The position numbers and the translations under genes are program-made. The notes under the pieces were generated by a model. It did not search any database. It worked only from the letters and a program-made list of their open reading frames with translations, and was not told the DNA's origin. A DNA stretch of 64,000 nucleotides from Antilocapra americana (lineage: Eukaryota > Chordata > Mammalia > Artiodactyla > Antilocapridae), in contig ML664662.1 of assembly GCA_007570785.1 (NCBI GenBank), positions 2,295,046 to 2,359,045 on the forward strand, in the 5' to 3' direction. Of this stretch, positions 10,015 to 21,637 are shown one piece after another. Positions within the stretch are counted from its first letter, which is position 1. Each line of letters begins with the position of its first letter.

Positions 10015-10480
10015 CAGAGACCCATTTTAAACCACAAACCAGAAAAAAAAACATGCCAAGGGTATTTATGAGTTCAAGTAACTGAACTTATTGGGATCTC
10101 ATCTCTGGCCTTTGCATGGCTTGTCATTGGTTTTTCTTCCTAGACCTCAATTGCTCTTACTAAAACCAGATGGGAAAGATTGCTTCAAGCAGCTCCACCT
10201 TTTCTGTCCTTACAACTTATAATCTCAAAAACCGAATACCAAATTGATCGTTGCAGCAGAAATATCTCCGGGCAGATTCACTGGTCTGTTTTGGGACACA
10301 TGTCCTGCTCTGAGCCAATCACCCTGGCCAAGAGGCTGCATCTGGCGCTGATTCCGTAATGTCAATGGACCTTTCTGATCTATGTCCTCTCTTGTCTCCA
10401 ATGGATGCAATGTTGTGCTCTCCCAGGCTGGTATCAAGCCGTGCAGGATGAAAGATGGACAGTCCTTGCACAAATGAGAC

Positions 10481-10856
10481 TTCTCTTCTCTATCTGCCCA
10501 TGCACCCCCTTGCCTGTCCTCCCTACTGGTGGTAATATGTGAAAAGTAGAGGCAAGGTCAACATCAAAAGAGATCACATTCTAGAAATACAATGACGGCA
10601 GCCAAAAGAGATCAAGGGAAGATTGGTGTGGAAGATGCGTTCTTCTATGTTTATACTATGAAATTCTAAACAGGAAGTTTAATATGACCAGACAACAAAT
10701 TATCATTTACATTTCCTTGCAGTAAGAAAATGTCTTTCTCAGTAAGACACATTTGTGATGCTCCTCAATGAAACACAGTAATGACCTTTGAGAGAATCAT
10801 TGGAAACCATGGTCCATGGATGGTACTATACATGATGCAGTGTCCTGGATAAAGTA
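10481..10856. other. Unique sequence, nothing recognised
   Basis: No named repeat or coding signal. Confidence 0.45.
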
Positions 10857-11070
10857 AAAGTGGAAGTGTTAATCGCTCAGTCACGTCCAACTCCTTACGA
10901 CCCTGTGGACTGTAGCCTGCCAGGCTCCTCTGTCAATAGAATTCTCCAGGCAAGAATCCTGGAGTGGGTTGCCATCTCCTGCTCCAAGGGATCTTCCTGA
11001 CCCAGGGATCGAACCCGGGTCTCATGCATTGCAGGCGGATTCTTTACCATCTGAGCCACCTGGGAAGCCC
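10857..11070 (-). mobile_element. Bov-tA SINE, full length
   Basis: Antisense Bov-tA: GCTCAGTCACGTCCAACTCC, CCAGGCTCCTCTGTC, AATCCTGGAGTGGGTTGCCA, GGGATCGAACCCGGGTCTC (intact B-box complement) and GAGCCACCTGGGAAGCCC at the tRNA head. Confidence 0.95.
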
Positions 11071-12267
11071 ACTACCTTAAATAAATGAAATAAGTGCTAG
11101 GAGGGAACTGAAGAGGTAAGACAATCTATATAGTTTCAATACAAAGAAGTTCCAAAGAGCTGTGGCATTATGAGTAATAGCAGCATTGCTACCTTTTTCT
11201 TACAGTGAGAGATAGGAAGTTGTCCAAGAATGACACATTTGGCCATAAAGAGCACAAAGAATGATTCCTGGACCTGAAACATGAAGAGATGATGCCAGGA
11301 TACTATGAAGAATCTTCATAAGCACTGATTGGACAGTAAACAAGTATGTAAGCTTCTCTTCTATACTCACTATATCTTCATCAGTAAATCACTACACCTC
11401 ACATAAGCCCATGAATTGTGTAGCACATTGAAAATTTAAAATGTTTATGTGGATAGTCCCCTATCCACCTCCAAAACAATACTTGAGTGGGTGCCCCTGC
11501 ACAACCTAGGGGTAACTCAAAACAAGGCTGAAGGGATTGTTGAATTATAGTGCTTGAACCTGTACCCCAGCCTTGTGGCTTCTTTATTTTTTCTATAATT
11601 GATCTCAGTGTGCAGCAGGTAACCCCTCATTCTTAGTCTAAAAGCTTCCATTTTGGCCTTGGCATTTGGGTAGTAAAAACAACAGGCTGGTTGCAAAGCC
11701 CAGTTAATCTGCCCCTTGCTTCCAAGTTCAAAGCTCCCATTCAATCTGAGTGAATGACTCATTACAATAAGGATAATTATTACCTTTGTCAGGCAAAGAG
11801 TACTCATCTGGAGATATTTGGAAGTAGCCAAAGATTTCCAATTTTCCACAAATCTCTTCCTGGGACCAATTTTATCCCCCATTGTGCTTCCATCTTCCCT
11901 GCCTTGGTGAGCTCCAACTTTAATCAGGGCAGAAAATAGGCACTTTTCAGTTCTCCCAAGGGTCTGGATCGTGTTTCTCAGCCATTTGGGGTTGTTGGCC
12001 ACATTAAGCAGCATCTCTTAGCAGAGGAATATGCTACTCCTTATAAGCTTTAAGATGGAATAGGCTTTCTTGTAGGGCCTTGGGGAAAGCTGCAAGAAGT
12101 AGACCCCACACGACATCATCCTGATATTTTGCTTCTAAGCCCAGTAGTTTGTGGGGATAGGCATATTGCTTGCTTCTGAAGATACAGGGGGTGACAATTT
12201 AACCAGCTGTTTTGCCACTTCTAAATGAGGACTTACTTGGTTGGCAAGTAACAGACGTTGACACTAA
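11071..12267. other. Unassigned sequence containing a 165-codon antisense open frame
   Basis: No repeat I recognise. The antisense frame at 11517-12014 is the longest gap-free open frame in the window. Its translation shows no motif I can name and has no transmembrane or signal segment beyond a short IIILIVM stretch. The sequence 5' of it on the same strand is interrupted by stops in that frame. It could be chance, an old processed pseudogene or an unrecognised repeat. Confidence 0.35.
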
Positions 12268-12642
12268 AGAAGGAAAATGGTATGCCATAGATTGGGTAGC
12301 TTAAGCAGCAGAAATTTTCTCACAGTTCTGAAGCCTAGAAGTCAGATCAGGGTGCCAGCATGGTCAGTTCTGATGGGGACCCTCTTCCTGGCTTATAGAT
12401 GGCACCTTCTCACTGTGTGCTCATGTAGTCTTTCCTCAGTGATTGTGTGTGGAGAGAGAAAGATAGTTCCCTCTTTTCTATGTATTAAGCCACTAGTCCT
12501 ATTTGATTGGAGCCCCACCCTTATGACCTCACTTAATGTTAATTACCTCCTAAAAGCCCTATCTCCAGTTACAGTTACATTGGAGGTTAAAGCTTCAACA
12601 TATGAGTTTGGGGGAGATACAATTCAATCCATAGCAGTTTTA
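12268..12642 (-). mobile_element. MLT1 (ERVL-MaLR) LTR fragment
   Basis: Antisense MLT1: ATTGGGTAGCTTAAGCAGCAGAAATT, CTCACAGTTCTGAAGCCTAGAAGTC, CCCCACCCTTATGACCTCACTTAATGTTAATTACCTCC and CAACATATGAGTTTGGGGGAGATACAATTCAATCC. Some of the middle is missing. No coding content. Confidence 0.9.
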
Positions 12643-12752
12643 TTAGAGAAATTTGGGAATGCTCACAGAGCTAAGTAATCAAGACAATCAGAACTTGGGA
12701 CCAGTGGAAATCGTGTCAGCTCTGGATATTAATAAAAATAATGCATAAAGCA

Positions 12753-12775
12753 TATTTTCCAGGCACTGGAAAATA
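12753..12775. repeat. Perfect 10-bp-stem inverted repeat, 3-nt loop
   Basis: TATTTTCCAG / CTGGAAAATA around GCA. No T-run or gene context, so probably not a terminator. It is followed by the palindromic ATAAATATTTAT. Confidence 0.9.
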
Positions 12776-12947
12776 AATATTTATAAAGATTTAGCTATGG
12801 CTCCTTTGACGTTTGTTCATTCAACTCAAGGTTCAAATTTTTAAGGAGAGAGAGTAGATGACAAGCTGAGCCTGAGTCATGTACCCAGACTGGAATTAAT
12901 CATCCTTTTCAAAGGAAGGAATAACGTTTTCTGATTGGTCATTCTGG

Positions 12948-12956
12948 CTTGTGTGT

Positions 12957-12995
<39 letters not shown>

Positions 12996-13000
12996 CACGC
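12948..13000 (+). repeat. (TG)n microsatellite running into (GC)n
   Basis: TG/GT dinucleotides with one A interruption at 12961, then GCGCGCGCACGC. Alternating purine-pyrimidine over about 50 bp, so Z-DNA prone, and a likely polymorphic marker. Confidence 0.96.
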
Positions 13001-13474
13001 AGATCAAGTCAGTGTCATCCAAATCACACAGAATAGGCTTCTCATAAGAAAGTTCTGTTAGGTGGAAAAGAGGCAAAGGTGGACAGATAGACAGAAAAAG
13101 TAAGATGTCTACCACAAAGTGCCAAGATTTTATACAAAAATTGTTGATGTATATCTTTAAGGAAAGTATTGGTTGGCCCAAGAAGGAAAAAATTGCTGTG
13201 CATTGTCGACTTTACACTTTCAAGGTGATAATGATGTGAAGAATTGAGCTTAGACCTTCCAAGTCTTAACAGGCCCTTGGAGTTTGTTTTCCAGGCAGAT
13301 TAATTTCCAAAAAAAGAAGAGGCAAGATGCGCTTTCAATGCAAATCATTTGTCACTCCAGAGTTGCCAAATTTATCTTTTTAGGGAATGGCTAGAGGCCA
13401 GATATTAGATGCTTTATCATGAAACACAACTGACTGTTAAAAAAAAAACTATGGTTGCAAAAGTGGAATAGCAG
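13001..13474. other. Unique sequence, nothing recognised
   Basis: An A-run at about 13440-13449 only. Confidence 0.45.
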
Positions 13475-13560
13475 AGCTGACAACTATTGAGTATCTACTC
13501 TCTGCCAGCTGTGGTCAGCACTGTGGGAATGCCTTCATCAAATCTATTTCCCCCATCCTC
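13475..13560 (-). mobile_element. Probable MIR fragment
   Basis: CTATTGAGTATCTACTCTCTGCCAGCTGTGG resembles the antisense MIR 3' part (TTGAGCACCTACTATGTGCCAGGC). Short and diverged. Confidence 0.5.
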
Positions 13561-14089
13561 TTTTCCAACAAGATCTTTATGTCATTCACATAATCATCCC
13601 TTCTGCATCCAAACCATGTAACTTAGGCAAAGGTGACCCCTACCTCTATCAACAAAGATGAATCCTGATTCATGGTAATCAATCACAGTCATCCATTCCT
13701 CTTCTCTTCCAATGGGTTCATAGACCCTAAAGCCCATTGCAATGGGGTGCTCCTCTTGCAATGGATATTGATCCAGGAAGATGGCAGTAACCGAGGTCAG
13801 CCCAATGGAATTGAAGGGAAGGTATTTCTTTTCATATCTGGGAGTGGTTTGCTCTTTCCCTTCCACTGGCAATGGACAAGCAATTCCACTGCCCTGGTTG
13901 CTGCCAACAGCTTTGTTTCTTCAAGGTGGGGTGATGAGAGGAAAGCCAAGTCAAGAAAATAGCTGATAGATCAGGACCAGAGCCCCAGCTGTATGATACC
14001 TGAAGGGTTCTTCCCTCATTGGATTACATGAGATAATTTTTAAAGCCATTTCCACTCAGGATATCTATTGCTTACAGCCCAAAGCATCT
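13561..14089. other. Unassigned sequence
   Basis: It has open frames on both strands of 61-96 codons without recognisable domains. Short near-repeats of GCAATGG (about 13738, 13758, 13870) stand out, without clear meaning. Confidence 0.4.
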
Positions 14090-14285
14090 CTAAGCCAGAT
14101 ATTGTGTTAAGTAATGACTTTATATGCCTAATCTCATTTTATCCACATACCACCCTAGAGGGGTAGTATTATTATCCCCATTTTATAGGTGAAAAAAACT
14201 GAGGCACAAAAATGTTAAGTGACTTGTTCAGGGTCACTTACTGAATTCACTCATCTGCTTCCAAAATCCACATTCTAAGCCAGTA
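14090..14285 (-). mobile_element. MIR SINE
   Basis: Antisense MIR: CTAATCTCATTTTATCCACATACCACCCTAGAGGGGTAGTATTATTATCCCCATTTTATAGG then ACTGAGGCACAAAAATGTTAAGTGACTTGTTCAGGGTCAC. Confidence 0.92.
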
Positions 14286-14734
14286 AAAGTAAAGTGGGTT
14301 TATATATACCAACATTCCTAGAAAATTATAGTGAAATGGATATGTTATTTTATAAATCTTGTTTTCCCAATAACTTGGATGAAAGTTTCAGAGGTTCTTT
14401 GTCATCACTCCAGATTGACCTCCAATTTCTAGGGGGCATACACTTCTTACCCCCTACATCTCTTGGCAAGTAAATGGCTAATGTTCTGTGAGAAAACACA
14501 TCACCAGGGAATTTCCCCAAACTTTGAAAAGTCAGTGATATTGTGAGCTCTAGTTTTCTTAAGAATAAGACCCATCTTCTGGGCAGAATAGGGAAAAGAA
14601 GTTCAAAATCTCAAGGTCTCAAGTTGTCCAGTAATGCAAAGACAGGAAGTCAGTTGGCTGACATTTAAGCTGTGCAGGAAATGCAGCAGGCAGCTGGTCT
14701 CTCCTTGCCCTACACCCTGTGGGTTTACACTCTA
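14286..14734. other. Unique sequence, nothing recognised
   Basis: No repeat or supported gene. Confidence 0.45.
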
Positions 14735-14940
14735 TGAACAAAACATAGTTGCTAAGAGTCCAAGCCTTGGAACTCCACACACCTGTCTGAATTACCACTG
14801 TGACCTTTCTTAGCAATGTAGACCTCAGCAAATTAATTAACGTCTCTAAGAATGAATTTTTACATCTTTAAAATGAAAATAATGGTAGTACCTACTTAAG
14901 GCATTACTGAGTTAAATGAAAAAATAGTTAGCATTCTTTG
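14735..14940 (+). mobile_element. MIR SINE
   Basis: Sense MIR: GTTGCTAAGAGTCCAAGCCTTGGA, TGTGACCTTTCTTAGCAATGTAGACC, ATCTTTAAAATGAAAATAATGGTAGTACCTACTTAAGG. Confidence 0.88.
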
Positions 14941-16394
14941 ATGTGCAGCTATGACAACACATCCTCAAACTCAACAGCAAACAGAATCACCATTTCATCT
15001 CACATTTATGAATCTGCAGGTGTGTGTGTATCAGTGGACTTGGGTGAAGCTTGGCTGCGCAAGTCCACTTCGACCTGTAGTTCAGCTGAGCTTGAATTGA
15101 AGCTATAGGTGGGTGGTGATCAGGTCTGCTCCACTTGTTTTCATTCCGAGGTCCTACCAACCACACTGGGACATACAATAAATGGCAAATATCAAGAGCC
15201 TGACTCACTAGAGCAAGTTTTAGAAGTGACACTTGTTGAAAACCGAGAGCTGGTAGGTCATTGCCCTTCCTTCTCTATCAGTTTTGAGAGGAGACACTTA
15301 GAAGAAGAGCTGGACCAAAATGCCAGCACTCTTTAACCACAGAGCACACTCATGGCCCCATAATCATGGCTCTTCTTTAAATCCCCAACCCCAGTTTAGA
15401 TAGTTTGCAGACATACTGGCCTCCTCAAAGAGACTTTAGGGAACACTTAAGGGGGCAAAATTTGAGCAAACGCAGAACTCACCAGGACCACAGTCCATTA
15501 CGGCTCATGCAGGTGGGCTTCTGGTCTTAAGCCCTGAACCATTTCACTCTCACTCAGCCACCTACTTCCTCAAGGATGCCCATCTTCCCAGGTCCCTGCC
15601 CACCTCTCACATCATTGGGGGGTGGGGTGGCAGGACAAGGGTTGAAGTGAAGGTGATTGACCCACGAGCCCCTATCTTTTCCAGAATGCCATTTTGTCTC
15701 TCTTTGTTATAACAGACTCAAATTTGTCCCAAGTATGTTACATTCCAGATGGATAGTGGGGGCAGAAGGAAAGAAAGGGGCCAGTTCCAGTCTCTGGTCT
15801 GAGAGACCCAATTCTTCCTCTAAGTGATAGGCCTGGCCCTGGCAATTTGAACAGGGAAAGGCTGGCTCCTCACACCCTACCATGATGCTCAGGAATTGCT
15901 TCATTTCCATTAGAGATGTGACACCCTAACATAATTTCACCATGAAATGCATTTAACAGTCATACAATGAGAAAGACACTCATAGAGCCAAGTTGGGGGG
16001 ATGACTTTGTTACAAGTAGATTTGTATGCACTACAAACCTTATCGTTTGTTATGGCAGGCGTCTTGCTCTTCAACTTCGTGTTTGTTCCAGTTGGGATTT
16101 TAAGGCATAAATAGACAAAATAATCACACAACCAACAAAGAGGCATAGAATCCTCTGCAGCATGTGTTCGGAGGCAGTTCAAAGTGGCTGCATAAGAGAT
16201 TCTTCCATAAGAGGATGATAAATGGGGAAACACATTGTTTTTCCTATAGATCAAGACATCTGACTGTAAGGAAGGGATTTTGAGATGCTAGTCATGGTAA
16301 TGGATGATGAAAAGATCAGGAAATGCCCAAGATGATCAAAGAGGGATGGGAAGCTGGAATGAAAAACAAAGGGAAGCCAATTAAAAACATTATG
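14941..16394. other. Unique sequence, nothing recognised
   Basis: 1.45 kb without a named repeat. Open frames (67-105 codons) on the minus strand show no domains. Confidence 0.45.
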
Positions 16395-16865
16395 TGATAT
16401 TAACACACACCAATCAAAACAGCTAGAATGAAAGACAACGCCAAGTCTTGGAGGTGGAGCAACCAGAACTCTCGGTTGCTGCTAGTGGAAGGGTAAATTG
16501 GTCAGATCTCTCTGGAATACTGCTTTCCATTCTCTGCAAGAGCTAATCAAATGCCTACTTTGTGAACCTCACATATATACCAAGAGAGATGCATACATAA
16601 GTTAACCAGAATACATACACTTGAATATTAATAGCAACCCTATTCATACTAGCACGTGGTAGGAAACTACCATATGTCCATCAACAGTAGAATGGATAAC
16701 TAAATGCTGGTATGTTCGCAAAATGGAATATTATGAAGCAGTGAGACTGAACTAACTACAATGACATATGACAATGTGAAGGAGTCTCACAAACATCGCA
16801 CTGAGTGAAAGAAGCCAACCACAAAAGAGTTTGTACTACATGGTTTCATTTTCCATTTGGATGGT
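16395..16865 (+). mobile_element. L1M LINE-1 3' region
   Basis: Sense old L1: ACACACCAATCAAAACAGCTAGAATG, GGTGGAGCAACCAGAACTCTC, CATATGTCCATCAACAGTAGAATGGATAACTAAATGCTGG, GGAATATTATGAAGCAGTGA, GAGTGAAAGAAGCCAACC. Heavily diverged. Confidence 0.9.
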
Positions 16866-16945
16866 GTTATGAGTTGAATTTTGTCCCTCAAAAGATATGT
16901 TGACGTTCTAACCCTGACCTTATTTGCCACTAGAGAGGCAAGGCC
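16866..16945 (+). mobile_element. MLT1-type LTR start, fragment
   Basis: GGTGTTATGAGTTGAATTTTGTCCC, AAAGATATGTTGACGTTCTAACCC and TGACCTTATTTG match the 5' end of MLT1/MST LTRs. The rest is not recognisable. Confidence 0.65.
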
Positions 16946-17639
16946 ACCAGTCAACATACTGATCAGTTTATGTAAAAAATGAACAAATAAGAACAAGGAT
17001 TCTTGTCATCTCTCTTTTATCCATGAACAGAATAGCCCGCTGGTGGATAACGCCTGGGGCTTGTCAGTCCGTGTGGTGGAAGAGGGGCGGGCCTTCTGGG
17101 GTCAGGTCCCCACCCACAGGGTCAGGCCAGTAAAGATTTGAGGAAGGCACTGCCCAGGAGTGTGTATGTACAAGTCTGAGAATGTGAGCGATTCAAAACT
17201 GCAGAGACAAATATCAATCCATATCAATCAATATTTATTGCTGAGTAAATACCTACAGTATGCAAGGTGTTCCCCAGGGATCCAAGAGGGGAGTAGACCG
17301 AGACTCTGAAAGATTTACTCTTCTTGATTTTGCATTATCTGTGCCTCCAGCCCCTTCCATTAGCATGAATAATTAACAGCTGACAGAGCTATCAGCCACA
17401 ATAAGAGCGTGCTTAGGACTCAGGGTTTGTCATGTGCCAAGGAAGAGAAAAGGCTCAGGGATTTGAAAGTGATTTCAGGGTGATGAAGGGTGGCGAAGAG
17501 GAAGAAGATGAAGCCTATTAAACACAAATGCCACGGAGTCCCTTCTTTTCTGCTTTTCCTACAAAATTACCTTTAAAGGCACATGTAATACATGAATGCG
17601 AAAATAGAAGTAGATTGAGAAAAACCTTTCAAACCACCC
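16946..17639. other. Unassigned sequence
   Basis: May contain the decayed remainder of the LTR and a weak MIR-like TTATTGCTGAGTAAATACC near 17235. No supported gene. Confidence 0.4.
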
Positions 17640-18275
17640 TTTCCTTTTTCTAGTCCCCTCTCTAGGGAGTAGTTGGAATGAACAGTTGAAGCGTGTCCTT
17701 TCACACAGAAATGAACATACATAGATTTTTTTATATAACTTTAATTTTATCCTATATATTATCCAGAGTTTGCCTTTGTTTCATAACAGTATATCTTGAA
17801 CATCTTCCCCATTAGTATATACCAAGGACTTCATGGTACAGGCATGCTATGCCTTATTTATGTAATCTCTGCTCTATGGATGAGAATTCAGATCAATAAT
17901 ATTTTTCACTGTATACATATGTGTATGTGTGAATATCTGGGTACACATGCCATTGTATCTATGGGATAAAGCTTCCAGTGCATGGCTTGGAAGAGGGCTT
18001 GCTGGGCCAAAGACTGTGACCATTTTAAATGTTGCTAGAAGCTGCCAAATTGCCCTCCAAAATGTCTTTGCCAATTAAGACTCCCACCAAGAGCACACAA
18101 CAGTGCCCATTCCCCTTCTACTCTCCCCAGGACTAGGTATTATCAATCCTTTTAATGTTTGCCAACCCGGTGGATGAAAAATGGCCCCTCATTTCTGTTT
18201 ATAATTGCATAGGTCTGATTTCTAGTGAGGCTGAATATCTCATGTTTTTTCAAGCCCTCATCAAATCTGTAGGTA
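17640..18275 (-). mobile_element. L1M LINE-1 3' ORF2/UTR region, antisense
   Basis: Antisense old L1: TATATCTTGAACATCTTCCCC, GGGATAAAGCTTCCAGTGCATGGCTTGG, GCTGGGCCAAAGACTGTGACCATTTTAAATG, TGCCAAATTGCCCTCCAAAATG, GGATGAAAAATGGCCCCTCATTTC. The L1M4/L1ME age class is likely. Confidence 0.88.
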
Positions 18276-18888
18276 GGAAAACTGATTATACTGTAGTATT
18301 TTTTTTTTTAACAGAAAGAAGCACATAAGTAAGAAATGCGTCTTCTGGCCCAGTCATCTGATTCTTGGTGTGTGGTGCTGAAATCCAGCCAGAATGAAGT
18401 TACTAAAACCTCTGGCAGTGACTTGGGAAGGTAGATTTGTTCAGCTGTGTCCAGACCCAAGTAATTAGTTGACTGTTTGGGCATTTAGCTAGAACATTCT
18501 GCCAAGATGTTGTTCTCTCTAAGCTCCCAACAAGCAAAGGATGCAAAGGATGGTCCAGCTTCTTTTCTGAGTACGTTGGAGAAGCTTCCTGTTCTGTAGG
18601 GACCATGAAAATGGGTGATGGCTATCAGCTCAACTGCTGGCTCCAAAACCAGACCCCAAGGGTTGTTTAGAAAATGCTTGTGAAAACAAAAAATCTAAAA
18701 GATAGGACTGTCTAAATAACTCTAAACTGAAACCCCACTGCCACTACCTCAAGCCAGGCACCCACCCCTGGCACTTGACTCTAATCTCTCCATCTTTCTT
18801 CTGCCTCCAATCTTTCCACACCTCCAATCTAATCATGACACTCCAAAACTAGTGGAGTTTGTTACTCCAAACAAACTAGTAATTGTTT
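18276..18888. other. Unique sequence with a poly-T tract
   Basis: T-run at about 18299-18310. A small imperfect hairpin (GGAGT/ACTCC) lies near 18854-18868. Nothing else recognised. Confidence 0.45.
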
Positions 18889-18896
18889 GTCAAAAT

Positions 18897-19105
18897 CGGG
18901 GGCTTTCCCTGGTGGCTCAGGGGTAAACAATACACTTGCAATGCAGCAGACCCAGGTTCAATCCCTGAGTCCGAAATATCCCTTTGAGGAGGGTATGGCA
19001 ACCCACTCCAGTGTTCTTGCCTGGGAAATCCCATGGACAGAGGAGCCTGGCAGGCTACAGACCATGGGGTCACAAAGAGTGGGACATGACTGAGCGACTA
19101 AGCAC
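18897..19105 (+). mobile_element. Bov-tA SINE with TSD
   Basis: Full-length sense copy: GGCTTTCCCTGGTGGCTCAG, AGGTTCAATCC, ACCCACTCCAGTGTTCTTGCC, GAGGAGCCTGGCAGGCTAC, GGACATGACTGAGCGACTAAGC. Bounded by GTCAAAAT at 18889-18896 and 19106-19113. Confidence 0.96.
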
Positions 19106-19113
19106 GTCAAAAT

Positions 19114-19190
19114 TGAGCACCTACACTGCACCTGGCACTGTGTAAAGCATTTCACTAGCATTATCAACTACTTTAAAATCCATTGCTTAA
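19114..19190 (-). mobile_element. MIR SINE fragment
   Basis: GAGCACCTACACTGCACCTGGCACTGTGTAAAGCATTTCACTAGCATTATC is the antisense MIR 3' part. The Bov-tA inserted at its edge. Confidence 0.8.
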
Positions 19191-19224
19191 AAGCCCTGAA
19201 CACTGCTCTCCTGCTCATGCACAC

Positions 19225-19540
19225 TCAACATGCTCCTACCTGGGAGCCTTGCTGTTCTGACATGTTCTTCTCCATGCCCAGTACCTGGCTCCCTCACTTT
19301 ATTCAGGCCTCCCATCGAATACCACCCCTCATAAAGGTGACTCCCTGTCAGTCTCTGTTCCCTGCCCTGCCTCGTTTTCTTCATGGCCCTTTTCGCTATG
19401 TGCTATTTCATGTACACTTCTCAGTACAATGCCACTTCCTGCATTCAACTACAAGGTCAATGAAGGCAGAGACTTTGTTCATGCCTCAATTGCCCACAGC
19501 TTGAACAGTGCCTGCATGGGATTGGTGTTCAATAAAGCTT
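19225..19540 (+). mobile_element. L2 LINE 3' end
   Basis: GTTCTTCTCCATGCCCAGTACCTGGCTCCCTCACTTTATTCAGG, TACAAGGTCAATGAAGGCAGAGACTTTG, AACAGTGCCTGCATGGGATTGGTGTTCAATAAAG. These follow the L2 3' consensus to its end. Confidence 0.92.
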
Positions 19541-19559
19541 TGCAGAGGGTGTGCATTCT

Positions 19560-20020
19560 GAAAGCAGTTTGGCAATGCCTTGTAAAATTAAGTATGTAGA
19601 TGGCCCATAACTGAACAATCTCACTGAGAAAAATTCATGAACAGGTCTATCTGTGAGAGGACATTTAGGAGGAGGTTTTCTGTGGGAGGAGAGAGTTATA
19701 AGTGACCTAGGTGTCCATTATTGAGGGAGATGATGAAAAAAACAAATTGTGTACACACCAGAGAACATGATGCTGCTGCTGGAGAAAACAAACTGTTCAT
19801 ACAGCGATGTGCATAGATCTTTTAAAAGAGTGTTGAGTGAACAATGTAATAAAGAGAATGACACTTTTAGCACAATACCCTTTATGGAAATTAAACACAT
19901 ATGCACAAAATAACACCATGCATTATACAAATACAAAAGAACATTTAAGGGTACTATTATACACCTTCAAGAGGGTGCCTCTGAGGGAAGGAAATAGAGG
20001 TGGAGGACTGAAGATTTAAA
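19560..20020 (+). mobile_element. L1M LINE-1 3' region
   Basis: CAGTTTGGCAATGCCTTGTAAAATTAAG, GACCTAGGTGTCCATTATTGAGGG, TGTTGAGTGAACAATGTAATAAAGAG, TGCCTCTGAGGGAAGGAAATAG follow old L1 (L1M4/ME) sense sequence. Confidence 0.82.
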
Positions 20021-20149
20021 AAAGAGAGAGAAAGCAGAAGGCAGAAGTTCAATGGTCCAATGTTGATAGGGTTTGCAAACAGATATCCCTCTTAAAAGGA
20101 GAAAAATAAATAAAATGCCCTTTCCTCTTTCTCCATCTGCCTTGCTCCC

Positions 20150-20400
20150 ACTCATCCTTTCAGCTTAGCTCAGACATAATCTCCATTGTGAAGCTTTCTT
20201 TGACCTTTCCCCATAGGATTAATTCTTCCTTTATTGACATTCCCATAGCATTTTAATGATAGTTTTATTTTAGCATTTATAACCTCATATAATAGCTATT
20301 TGCTTACACATCTGCCTTCTCCATCAGGTGATAACGAATGTGACTTATTAATTTTGGTACCTCTAGCTCCCAAAATTAGTTATGAAAAAAATTATGGTGA
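20150..20400 (+). mobile_element. L2 LINE 3' end
   Basis: AGCTTAGCTCAGACATAATCTCCATTGTGAAGC, CTTTGACCTTTCCCCAT, CATTTATAACCTCATATAATAGC follow the L2 3' consensus. The antisense open frame here is incidental. Confidence 0.85.
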
Positions 20401-21382
20401 GTTTAAACAGGCATATGTTGTAGGGCATCAAGAATGACTCTAGTTTGAATTTAATCAATAAATATAGTGCTTTCAGCCAGTGGCTGATGTGGTAGAATAG
20501 AGATTTGGACTCTGGAATTGGACTTCAAACTCCAAGGCATTTTGTTTCTTATCTGGGGATAAGAAATGAGTAAGGTGCAGTCTGTGTGGCCCCAGGCACC
20601 TGTTAGACCAGCAGCTTCATCACCAAATTGAGTGGAGAGGTGAGGAGGAATTGAGAATGAGCTGCAGACCTAGCCACCAGACTGGGGCAGTTATGGGGGT
20701 GCTGCCCCAGTGGCAGGTGCTGCTAGAAGGGGTTTACCCTGGAAGCTAGGTCTGGCATCCAAAATCACAGCCACTTCTGGCCTCCATCTAGGCAAACATC
20801 CAACAATCAGGACAGGGGAGCTAAGACAGAGCAGGGGCCCAGGAACCCATGGTGGGTTGGACGTAAAAGTCCATGAAAATAGGGTACGACACCAGGGTCC
20901 CAGCAGTGGAGAGGGGTCTCCTGTGACTGGCAGGATTTTAGTTCCAGGTACTGATCCTTGTACTCAGAGCTTAGGCAGAGACAAATACAACCAACGTCCC
21001 CTGCCAAAGGACCTACTTGGTGCCAGGCGTGGTGCTGAATGCACAAAGGAAAGGAAACAGGGCCCACGGGGCATGGGAACTAGGGCACAGGGGTGTGGAG
21101 CTGGGACTGGAGAACAGGGGGAGAATCGGGTTTGGGACATTGGATTAGAATTTCAGCTGCAGGGAAGTTGATGCTGAAACTGGGCTCCGTGGCTGGAGTT
21201 ATTATAGAGACTGGGGTGAGCGACGGGAATTGGGATGACAGATGACTCCAGATGTGTGCAGAAGCAGGGCTGCTGGGCTAGAGGTTGGGCAGATCCTGCC
21301 AGGCACAGTTCTCTTCTGCTGTAAATCCAACTTGCCTGGTGATCTTGGGTGCCTCTTACTACTTCCAGAGTTTTCGTTTTCT
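20401..21382. other. Unique sequence with an uncharacterised 153-codon open frame
   Basis: The plus frame at 20710-21171 is G/R/P-rich with no domain I recognise and no support on splicing or start context. Probably a chance frame in purine-rich DNA. Confidence 0.4.
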
Positions 21383-21598
21383 AATGTTGTTGTTTAGTCA
21401 CTAAGTTGAGCCTGACTCTTTCCCAACCCCAGGGACTGTAACCCACCAGGCTCTCCAGACCATGGGGTTTCCCAGGCAAGAATACTGGAGTGGGTTGTCA
21501 TTTCCTCCTCCACAGGATCTTCCTGACTCAGGGATTGAACTCACATCTCCTGCATTGGCAGGTGGGTTCTTTACCACTGAGCCACCTGAGAAGGCCTT
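21383..21598 (-). mobile_element. Bov-tA SINE
   Basis: Antisense copy with the GTTGTTGTTTAGTCACTAAG start, CAAGAATACTGGAGTGGGTTGTCATTTCCTCC, GGGATTGAACTCACATCTCC and TGAGCCACCTGAGAAGGCC. Confidence 0.95.
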
Positions 21599-21637
21599 CA
21601 TTTTCTCATAGTAGAATAAAAAAAATCAATTCAACAT

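Larger units (their letters stand above)
9585..10480 (+). repeat. Ancient mammalian interspersed repeat, family unassigned, interrupted
   Basis: GGTTGCAAGTGACAGAGATCC before the L1 insertion and GGGACACATGTCCTGCTCTGAGCCAATCACCCTGGCC after it resemble a widespread mammalian repeat that I cannot name. It is probably the same family as 42665-43190 (TGGCCATTCCTTCC side). The L1 at 9632-10014 splits it. Confidence 0.5.

Noticed and set aside
18848..18885. Hairpin around GGAGTTTGTTACTCC
   Set aside because: Only a 5-bp stem with asymmetric extension. Within chance for this length.
20710..21171. 153-codon plus frame rich in G, R and P
   Set aside because: No recognisable domain or splice context. 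Low-complexity composition suggests chance.
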